This document shows, one piece after another, positions 1-7,227 of a stretch of 12,537 bases of DNA. Origin of the DNA: Podila epigama (Eukaryota; Mortierellomycota; Mortierellomycetes; Mortierellales; Mortierellaceae). Positions within the stretch are counted from its first letter, which is position 1. The number at the start of each line of letters is the position of its first letter. The DNA lies in assembly GCA_015679605.1 (NCBI GenBank), contig JAAAVE010000472.1, positions 976-13,512 of the forward strand, in the 5' to 3' direction. The translations under genes and the position numbers were made by a program. Under the pieces are notes generated by a model. The model made no database searches. It saw only the letters and a program-made list of their open reading frames with translations, and was not told the origin of the DNA.

Positions 1-1480
1 TTTTTAATGGCGGTGTACGCCGGTCCACAACCTAACGAGCATGCTCAAGCTTGCTCTCCATCTGCAAGTGACTCGCAATGCATCTCGTTCTCTCTTTTCT
101 CTCTCCCCCTCTTTGCTTCGGCCTTACCTTGGACCTAGCCTTCTTCTCTTCCCCCCTGCTTTTTGGTCTTTTGAATCTGCATGCACCATGCACATCGTTG
201 AGGTTTAACAAAGGATGCAACGATGTTGAGCAAAGAAAAATAAAAAGAACAAAATGCGTATTTTTGAAAAAATAAGAAGAGAGTGGATGTTACGAAACTA
301 GTTTGAACATTATTGAGTGACTATCCTCCGCCAATATGCTTAAAGGCTTTTTTGGTCAGTTGTTTTTTCTCGTCATCCTCTCGCATAGCGTTGCTGATAC
401 TGTACTTTTGATTATGAAAGAGGCGTATCGAATGACTTCTGCAATGGTCTTTTCTAATTGAAATGTCATCATTTGATACTGTGGCGATGCATGGTAGACG
501 CCGTTACTGAGGAAATGTGTTTCTACAACGCCCAAATTGGTTCCAATAAAGACCTCCATTTACCTGTCAGACAACTTAAAGTGCAAACGGTCCTTCACTC
601 GCGTTCCAAGATTTCAAAAAAAAAAAAATGGAGAACATGTCGCGTATATTGCAATAGTCCGTGTTTCATGTTTTCGAGAGGACAAATGTGAAGTATCTTG
701 TGTTTGTGTGTTCAATGTTGAATAAGAGTTCGAATGCTGAACAAGACGGACTGGAGGACGCGAATTCTATATCGTCAACAACTCTTTCGTCCAAAGGGGA
801 CACTGCTGCTGTATCACGAGTTGCTGACAAGTGCCATACCTTGACATGTACTATTCTCGCGAGCGCAGAGAATAAAACGACGAGACATGATGGATGATTG
901 TATATGAACCAGGCTTCCTTCATTGATGGATGGCGAGAACAATGTTCAATTTGAATTCCTTGTTGGATTCAACCTCGTCATGTTTTTGTTTGCCTTGTTG
1001 AAAGCAGTCAGTGCTTCTGAATATGGCGATCCATGATGGCATGACATGGGACAATCTGAGGTTACATCTTATTGTCCGCGATTTATGTGGTTTGGTGGTG
1101 GGGAGGTGGGTGGTGACTTATTTGATGATGTTGAAGACAAAACGCTCTCATGTTGCGTGGTGATCTGAATGGGGAGTGATGGATGGTCATGACGTTTGTG
1201 GCTTTCAGTTTTTTCTACCACGGGCAAAAAAAAAATTCAAAGCTCAAAAAAGGAGGATGTCGCACGAGTCATTTTTGCTTCTTTTCTTTGTTGAAGATTG
1301 ACATGACTGACCCACAACCACAAACATAACACGTCGACAAGTGGTGAGTATTTGAAGAATTCCTTGTTGCGTTGTTCCAGAAAAATATACAGATAATAAC
1401 ACGCGTTTCTTGCATTGAAATCGTACTTTATGGACAAAAAAGGACGGAATACTTTCTCATTCCCCTACTCTTGAATGGTG
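1..1480. other. intergenic stretch, no supportable gene
   Basis: I see nothing here that I can defend as a gene. Open frames on both strands stay under about 85 codons, have no recognisable domains, and are not linked to each other by convincing splice sites. The stretch holds a pyrimidine-rich part (about 80-175), A runs near 617-628 and 1227-1235, and a lone GTGAGT donor-like site at 1344. That site could be the start of an upstream intron of the candidate gene that begins at 1485. The left edge is simply the window boundary, so a gene could continue beyond it. Confidence 0.5.
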
Positions 1481-1484
1481 TTAG

Positions 1485-2270
1485 AGGACTGCAAGAGATG
1501 TCGCTTCCTGGTGTATTCGGTCAGAGGATAGAATGCACCAAAGGTATAGTCATTTCCATCAAAGGGCTCCCACGTTTTATGTGAGTACTAGAACATACAC
1601 TGTGCAATGTTACTAATGTAACGCATATATACCCATTTTATTTTTTTCCTCCAGAAGTGGCCTTTCCTTTCCATAAAGCACGTAATACAAACGATGCCCT
1701 GGCACCGTCATAAATTGGATTGGTCGGGTCGAACTAAAGCCCAAGTGAGTCCTAATCCGAATCGAGTGGTTCGAATACAACCCGAAGTTATCGCAAGAGA
1801 CCTCGAGTAGACGAGAGCGAAGAGTAGTGTAAGATTTTTTTTTTTTTTTTTGGGCACTCCACTTTACAAAAACACGAACAATGTCAAAGCTATCACACTG
1901 ATGATCTGTTATATTGCATTCGCATACCTTTTAGGTGTCATCATCACTCCCGATCACACAAAAGATGGATGAGCCGAAAAGTCCACTTCTAATCGGCCTG
2001 TCGCCGACGCAGTCATGGTCAATGTCATCGGCTGCCCTGCCGCCGCACTTTTTCCGTTTTGGACGGCAAAAACAAAGAAATGGAGAAATCATTTTTTTAA
2101 CGAAGAAGGACCTTTGGAAGGAAACAATATTTGAGAGGCTTGAAGAGGGTGGATCTTTGCCTGTATGGGCAAAGAACCGCCCAACAATACCAATTCAAAC
2201 TCGCGAAAGTGGACACCACGATCATCCACCCTCGACTCTCGTCAGTGACCTTGCCAAAGTCGCTCAATGA
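1485..2270 (+). CDS. candidate three-exon gene, unknown function
   Basis: The product is not recognised. Three exons fit in phase 0: 1485-1580, 1655-1744 and 1935-2270 (TGA). The first intron (1581-1654, 74 nt) has a GTGAGT donor, a near-consensus TACTAAT branch site at 1611-1617 and a pyrimidine-rich TCCAG acceptor. The second intron (1745-1934, 190 nt) has GTGAGT, a CTGAT-like branch near 1900 and a CTTTTAG acceptor. The 90-nt middle exon is fully open and reads into the 112-codon last exon. Translation from ATG 1533 would give 157 residues, and from ATG 1694 (MPWHRHK) 128 residues. The true start is uncertain, and the 1485 end is only the limit of the open frame behind a TTAG acceptor-like site. 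The predicted protein is hydrophilic, rich in Lys/Arg and Trp, with no signal peptide or membrane segment. It converges on the zinc-finger gene. It could also be a decayed gene or a spliced non-coding RNA. The splicing is better supported than the coding call. Confidence 0.42.
1581..1654 (+). other. predicted intron with consensus signals
   Basis: This is the clearest sign of transcription in the first 2.7 kb. It has a GTGAGT donor at 1581, TACTAAT at 1611-1617, a T-rich tract and TCCAG ending at 1654. At 74 nt it is a normal size for fungal introns. All three signals are in the right order and spacing on the plus strand, and the flanking exons share an open reading phase. Confidence 0.6.
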
Positions 2271-2433
2271 CTTGGAGGTGGATGTTGACGTTTTTTTTTG
2301 CTGTTCCAAGCACAGTCCATCATCACAAAAGCGTTGGAGTGCTTGAAGGCCGAGAGGGCAAAACCAAACACTGAGCCGGTCTTCCCAACTCTGGGAACAC
2401 CTCAGCGAAATGCAGCATTGAAGAAGAAGTAGC

Positions 2434-2439
2434 TTTATT
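2434..2439 (-). terminator. AATAAA poly(A) signal for the zinc-finger gene
   Basis: TTTATT on the plus strand reads AATAAA on the minus strand. It is the only canonical hexamer I found downstream of the zinc-finger stop: about 320 nt after the stop at 2757 but only 77 nt after the alternative stop at 2516. That closer spacing mildly favours use of the alternative last exon. Confidence 0.45.
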
Positions 2440-2470
2440 TCGTTTGTTCTTCCATGTCCAGTGACAATTC

Positions 2471-2476
2471 AATAAA
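2471..2476 (+). terminator. AATAAA poly(A) signal for the candidate 5' gene
   Basis: AATAAA lies 200 nt past the TGA at 2270, with a second copy at 2557-2562. The first copy lies just past the minus-strand signal at 2434-2439, so transcripts from the two converging genes probably overlap at their 3' ends. Confidence 0.4.
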
Positions 2477-2515
2477 CATACTTTTGCAAGATCGAGACCT
2501 TCTTTCAATATAGAG

Positions 2516-2690
2516 TCATCTTTTCATGAGGTTGTTCTCCGTAGTCTCTCTTGCAGAATAAAGCAACGTTTCGACTCGTTGTTTGCCTCGAATGTAATAC
2601 ATATATCCAACCATTCGGCCAAGCAAGAATTGTTGAGTGAAATAGAGATCATATAATTGAATAAAAAAAAATGAAAGTACATCTAAATAT
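2516..2690 (-). other. possible alternative C-terminal exon of the zinc-finger gene
   Basis: A 175-nt open stretch follows a strong minus-strand acceptor (T-rich tract ending CCATAG at 2691). It pairs with the GTGAGT donor (2760-2755) that overlaps the stop codon of the zinc-finger frame, across a 70-nt intron (2691-2760). Splicing would keep frame, replacing the TGA by a Glu codon and adding 57 residues that start YLDVLSFFF and end NNLMKR. The tail begins hydrophobic and ends basic and polar, and I recognise no domain in it. It may equally be 3' UTR sequence that is open by chance. Confidence 0.3.
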
Positions 2691-2756
2691 CTATGGAAAA
2701 AAAAAAACAACTGCAGCTATTTTATAATAAAGAAATCAAAGAGTTGAGAATGAAAC

Positions 2757-4469
2757 TCACTCTCTTAAACTAGACTCCATGGCTCGACTTGTCTTTGCCT
2801 TGCGAACCTGTTCATCTAGAAAATCCAGTGTCCGTCGAATAGTGTCCTCTTCACCCAATTGTGAACGCTTCACGCGTCCTGCAGCAGCATCACGGAATGA
2901 GACCCCATGGGCTTTGAGGATATAAGCGCATGGATTATTTTCGTTGGCCAATTTCAAGTGTCGTGTCACTGCATCTTGTCGCGCAAACTGCCCTAGGCAG
3001 ACAATACATTGATGTGCCTTCTCGGAGAGATGGCCCTTCATGTGCCGATCCCGATCATGGATTCGAGCAAACGTCTTGGGGCATTGCTCACATGCATGTG
3101 GTCGCTGAGGCTCATGCGTCAGACCGTGCGACTTTAGATTGAACGGGCGGCTAAAAGTACGATTGCAACCAGGGACGTGACAGACATAACGCGGTTTTTG
3201 CTTCTTGGGTTTATTGCTGTCACCATGGCCGATGGTCGATAAATGGTTCCCTCTTGACATTCTGGTTGTTGTTCCTTTGGCCGATGTTAAAGATGATGCT
3301 GATGATAATGTTGCTGAGGCTGGTCGGTGGTGTGTAGTGTACTTTCTGGTTGGAGGCAAAGAACTCTGACGGGATGGTGAAGGCGAAGGTGAGTTATCCT
3401 CGACAAGGGTCATTGCTGACGAGAACGAAGACGGGAGCGAGGATGTGGGATGTCGACGGTGATGAAGGGGTGTATACGATGCATAAGAGTGCTGTGGCTG
3501 TGACAAAAGTTGCTGCTGTTGTTCTTGTTCTTGTTCTTGTTCTTGTTCTTGTTCTTGTTCCTGTTGTTGTTGTTGTTGTTGATGATGTTGTTGTTGTTCT
3601 GCAATTGAGGCTGGATTACAGGACATAAGAGCGGGCAAAGAGCTGCACAGGTTAGGGTCATATGTGGACTCGAATGAGGCAACTGAAGCCGATGCGTGGT
3701 TCAGATCGTAGAGGCTTGAGGACGCTGCTGGGGAGAGATACAATCCCAAACCGGTAGAATCTCGTCTAGGAGCAAAGAAGGACGGGTACGAGTACGGTTG
3801 ATGTTGGTATTGATGTTGGTATTGATGTTGACTATAGCTTTGGTGATGATGATGGGCTAGGCTGCTGTAGGGGATATCAAGTGGCTGAGCCGAGGAAAAG
3901 GATGAGGACGAGGATGAAAACGAAGGCGAAGACGAGGAAGAGTTGGGGGCTAGAGTCTCATCGGCCATGGTTCGGAGGCGGGTGGCAGCCTCGTTCATCA
4001 AGACCAGGTATTCATTTGCATTGATGGTCTGACCATGAAGCAAAGTCGGCACAGGCGAGGGTGAAGAGGAGGGTGACTGGAAGGACCGTTCTTGGTAGGT
4101 GCAGAACTGGAAAGCAGACAGGAGATTGGGGTCTGACCTGTTGTCCATATTCTGGAAGGTGATGGGTTCAGAAAAGCCGTCCGTGGTGGTGGGCATGGCG
4201 ATATGGTCATCAAAGCTTTGACTCAGGCTCGACTCTTGCGCGGAAGTGCTGGTCGTACGGTTGTCTAGACCAAAAGTATTGTGATGGATGGGATAGGACC
4301 AAGAGTTGTCTGAGTGGTATGTTGGCATTGGGTTGCTGGACAAAGCGTCGGCCGAGGAGAGATAATCGAACTCTGACTTGATTCGTAGCAATGGCGATGT
4401 AGATGCCAAGGTGGGGGTAGAGGTAGCCGAGCTGGTAGACATGGGTGCAAGAGTGTAAGGTATATCCAT
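2757..4469 (-). CDS. C2H2 zinc-finger transcription factor
   Basis: A 570-residue probable nuclear DNA-binding regulator. The basic linker NKPKKQKPR (about 419-427) could serve as a nuclear localisation signal. Three fingers follow. Finger 1 has C430, C435, H448, H452 (C-x4-C-x12-H-x3-H). Finger 2 has C460, C463, H476, H480. Finger 3 has C488, C491, H504, and no second His at the usual place, with Cys514 the likely fourth ligand in a longer loop. Tandem fingers ending in a divergent RQDAVTRHLK-type finger are familiar from fungal regulators of the Crz1/Azf1 kind, but I cannot assign an orthologue or targets. Residues 1-420 are low-complexity and look like a disordered activation region: Ser/Thr/Pro-rich, a His/Gln/Tyr segment (205-228), and a Gln and Gln-Glu tract (292-320). 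The C-terminus (about 535-562) is charged and probably helical. ATG 4469 has G at -3 and +4, but a coding exon may lie upstream at 4929-4949. The stop overlaps a GTGAGT donor. Confidence 0.9.
   Translation of the reverse strand: MDIPYTLAPMSTSSATSTPTLASTSPLLRIKSEFDYLSSADALSSNPMPTYHSDNSWSYPIHHNTFGLDNRTTSTSAQESSLSQSFDDHIAMPTTTDGFSEPITFQNMDNRSDPNLLSAFQFCTYQERSFQSPSSSPSPVPTLLHGQTINANEYLVLMNEAATRLRTMADETLAPNSSSSSPSFSSSSSSFSSAQPLDIPYSSLAHHHHQSYSQHQYQHQYQHQPYSYPSFFAPRRDSTGLGLYLSPAASSSLYDLNHASASVASFESTYDPNLCSSLPALMSCNPASIAEQQQHHQQQQQQQEQEQEQEQEQEQEQQQQLLSQPQHSYASYTPLHHRRHPTSSLPSSFSSAMTLVEDNSPSPSPSRQSSLPPTRKYTTHHRPASATLSSASSLTSAKGTTTRMSRGNHLSTIGHGDSNKPKKQKPRYVCHVPGCNRTFSRPFNLKSHGLTHEPQRPHACEQCPKTFARIHDRDRHMKGHLSEKAHQCIVCLGQFARQDAVTRHLKLANENNPCAYILKAHGVSFRDAAAGRVKRSQLGEEDTIRRTLDFLDEQVRKAKTSRAMESSLRE
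3521..3562. repeat. hexanucleotide repeat encoding a Gln-Glu run
   Basis: Six perfect tandem GTTCTT units (3521-3556) and one GTTCCT unit (3557-3562) lie inside the zinc-finger gene. On the coding strand they are CAAGAA-type units giving alternating Gln and Glu, flanked on both sides by CAA/CAG glutamine runs. The pure 6-nt unit keeps frame whatever the copy number, so length variation between strains would be tolerated. Confidence 0.9.
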
Positions 4470-4928
4470 TGCCTAATAGGTGTATCGCATAGAAAAAGGG
4501 AAATGAAATGCGATAGATGCAACGAGGGTTTTCTATTTCTTTTTTTTTTTTTGTCTCTTGCGCCAGCGCAAAATGTGAGACGAAAGGCAAACGAAAATGA
4601 AAGAAATGACGATGGTCATCTTTTATAGTGAGTGAAAATGGAACAACGAGGACAACAAAAACAGTAGCAACTGCTAAAGTTGTAGTGACCAACAACAACT
4701 GCAACAGCATCAAACAAATAACAGGTAGTATGGGAACGAGGGGCATGAGAGGGGAGGGAAAGCATGGATAGGCGGGTGCCGTGTCACACAGAAAGTGAGT
4801 GGAGCGAGCATGTTTGTATTTCTCTCTCGGGTTAAAAGGCAAACCTTTGTCTGGGCGAAGGTCTGTTCGTTGAGGGTCGGATATTTTGAGAGCATATGTG
4901 AGAGAGAATATGGTCATTGAGACCATAC

Positions 4929-4949
4929 CTGAGCCTTTAGGCCTGGCAT
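4929..4949 (-). other. possible upstream coding exon of the zinc-finger gene
   Basis: On the minus strand an ATG at 4949 in good context (TTTACCATGCC) opens seven codons, MPGLKAQ, ending CAG at a GTATGG donor (4928). A CTATTAG acceptor ends at 4473, just before GCA-ATG of the main exon, and the phase matches, giving MPGLKAQAMDIP. The implied intron is 456 nt, longer than the others here. The alternative is a purely untranslated leader exon with translation from 4469. Both starts have acceptable context. Confidence 0.4.
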
Positions 4950-5673
4950 GGTAAATAGAGGAAGGGGGCCACGGTGTGGTATGACATGGTCTGTTGGTTG
5001 TTGTGGTGACGAAGAACGTAAAAATGTGGAAGGTGTGGATGTGGGTTAGATGGTGTAGAGGGAAGGAAATGGTCAGCAGCGGGTGGCGAAACAATAGCAA
5101 GAAGGAATGCTGTTTTTATCCTATCCAAGTGTGATATTAAACATGCAGGGGTCACATCGCCATGCGCGCGTCGTCTTTTTTCTTTTTCTATCATTTGACA
5201 TGGCAGAAAAGGAAGAGAAAGAAGGAGAATGGACAACAAAATGAAAGAAATGAAAAAAGAAGAAAAAAAAGAAAATCACATTCCATGCGAATGTGAAAGT
5301 ATCTTTATGGATGTACATTTTTTTTTCTTGTCTACATGGGTGACGAATCCGTCTAGGGTTGGTTTGGTGCTAATAGAACTTGGAGGCAAATGACCATAAG
5401 AGTGACTATGGTGGTGGCAAGACGGCAGTGGCAATGAGAGTTGCAGTGGCATTTTGTAATGACATTAATGTTGGAGGGAGTGGAGAACACTCTCATACTA
5501 CGACAAATGTACAACTGACAAAAAAAAACCAAATGGATCCACCTAATCCGTTCAATCGAGCGAAAGCTGGAAAAAAGTTGAATGAATACGATGGAAACGG
5601 ACAAAGAAACATCTCATGGTTCTCATACATCATTCCTTCTCTTTTTTCTCGCATGCACAACACAAGCACATAC

Positions 5674-5700
5674 ACGCTAATACCACGCTAATACCACGCT
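5674..5700. repeat. 11-nt tandem repeat, about 2.5 copies
   Basis: ACGCTAATACC occurs twice head to tail (5674-5684, 5685-5695), followed by a partial ACGCT. It lies in the divergent intergenic region about 725 nt upstream of the possible zinc-finger leader ATG. No function is apparent. Confidence 0.85.
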
Positions 5701-5885
5701 CATGTACACAAACGACACAGACAACAAATAGACATGACCTAAACTATCCAAACCTTTGCCATACTTGCTTGCTTGTTGCTGTACCTTGCCCCCCAGCGAA
5801 GTACCAGAGGGTGAGAGGCTGGCCTTCTCAGATCAACTGTCATTGTTTCCTATCTAAATTTGTGCCACGCACAAAAAAAGAAAGC

Positions 5886-5907
5886 AAGAAAGAAAGAAAG
5901 AAAGAAA
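5886..5907. repeat. AAAG microsatellite
   Basis: A short purine-only run made of about five AAGA units inside the divergent intergenic region. It is a simple sequence of no evident function and a likely source of length variation. Confidence 0.85.
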
Positions 5908-6787
5908 ACGGGAAAACAAGAAAAGGCCCATCCTTGCCAACATTATTCCATCCGTTAAAACAAGAAAGATGATGACCGATGGATGGATGAGAGTTGTTTG
6001 GTGGGACAAACCCATTCGACACAAACACGAATGTTAGAATATTGCTCAAAATAGCTGAGCAGTTTGCGCACGGTCTCTTATTTTCACAAAGGAAACAATT
6101 GTGCATGGTCGATGTTCTATTTTCTGCGAATTGTAGGGTGGATGGAGCGTGGTACTGACATTCATCCCGTTCAATTGAACGCAAGGACCACACAACTCTT
6201 CGGTGGAATCAACTGTACATCGCAAGACAAAAAGGATACAACCGAAATACCAAACAAGCAAACAAGTAAAGCAAAACATTTAAACAACCCAAAAAAAGAA
6301 CAAACAAACAAACAACCGCCTCATTTAACACAACATTAGTGCCGATCCGCCTAGGCCTTTGTCCCACCGTTAATATGCACCGTATACTCATTGTTCCTGG
6401 TTGGATACAGAAACGAGGGTACCCGTTCACGAGTGCATGACCACCCTGCATGCTGTTGTAACCATTTACATGTATGTGATGAAACACAACAGGGGACGAC
6501 GACAGTATCTTCTATGCTGTCGTAGAGCATTTAATTCATTTCTTTCTGTACCACAGAAGAAAAAAAATAAAAAAACACACGACATTGCTGAATACTATGG
6601 TTTGTGCGAGGTAGCCATGCCCTAACTCTTGTAACCCATCGATTTTTTTTAAAATAAAAATTTGCTCATCCTTTCTGTTGAAACAAGACGTCGCGGACAT
6701 GTCCCTGTTGTGTTGTAGGATACTACACATGAGCGCGTTACTTGGACATATCCCAGCAGACACTCACTCTCACATTACATGTCTCCT

Positions 6788-6814
6788 TTCAAGAATTTAG
6801 GCATGCTTCAAGAT
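6788..6814 (+). promoter_or_regulatory. heat-shock-element-like inverted TTC/GAA units
   Basis: TTCAAGAA at 6788-6795 is a perfect two-unit TTCnnGAA site, followed at 6807-6814 by the imperfect TTCAAGAT. They sit about 415-440 nt upstream of the chaperone ATG. A CCCCT stress-element-like pentamer is at 7161-7165. Mitochondrial Hsp40 genes are often induced by heat shock factor in fungi, so the placement makes sense. However, two-unit sites arise often by chance, three adjacent units are normally needed, and the distance is long. Confidence 0.2.
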
Positions 6815-7227
6815 AAGGTTGGTGGCAAAGAAGATGCCACACCACTCACCACTGTTGCGATCTAAGCCACCATTCCTTGCTCGGTGCTTTTTTTTTTTCC
6901 TGTTTTGTTGCGGTGTTGAGGAAAATAGAAAGAAATCGAAAAAAATCGTTAAACGACCGACCGATAGGAAAAAGAAGAGAAGCCCCGATTTCTTTCTTTT
7001 CTTCTTTGTCACTGTTCTGTTTCCCTTCTTTCCACCTTCACCTGCTTGGGAGTGTCGCTTTTGTCGTTTTTGTCCCTACCTATTTTCTCGTCAGCAACCG
7101 TTCTTGTCCATTGGCAGCATTTGTTTCCATTCACATTCATTTTCATTTTGCATCCATTTACCCCTCTTAAATATTGAAATCTCGCTTCTCACCCTGACAA
7201 CAACCTTGTACAAAGATCACCTCAAAA

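Larger units (their letters stand above)
4470..7227. other. divergent intergenic and leader region
   Basis: About 2.76 kb separates the divergent zinc-finger and chaperone genes. The part next to the zinc-finger gene (4473-4928) may be a leader intron. The rest has no open frame with recognisable content on either strand. It holds A/G-rich runs (5210-5275), an 11-nt tandem repeat (5674-5700), an AAAG run (5886-5907), CAAA-type repeats (about 6295-6316) and pyrimidine-rich DNA just before the chaperone start (about 6985-7190). Both promoters must lie here. Frames of 80-118 codons near 5380-6340 are AT-rich, have no domain and no consistent splice links, and I do not call them. Confidence 0.6.

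Noticed and set aside
356-923. Minus-strand frames at 356-559 and 666-923
   Set aside because: Each is under 90 codons and without domains. The first is preceded by an immediate stop, and I found no splice route joining them.
1730-1790. Possible tRNA T-arm (GTGGTTCGAATACAAC)
   Set aside because: The flanking bases do not form a five-pair stem, and no D-arm, anticodon stem or acceptor stem could be found around it.
2590-2640. tRNA-like D-arm (GGCCGAATGGTTGG on the minus strand)
   Set aside because: No matching T-arm or seven-pair acceptor stem at the right distance.
4210-5100. 296-codon minus-strand open frame
   Set aside because: It overlaps the zinc-finger gene in another frame. Its composition is leader or intron translation with no domain, and it ends inside the real coding exon.
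5840-6340. Opposing frames of 77-118 codons, one containing CFLCENKRPCANC
   Set aside because: The Cys spacing resembles a zinc ribbon only superficially. The frames are AT-rich, overlap on both strands, include simple-repeat translations, and have no consistent splice partners.
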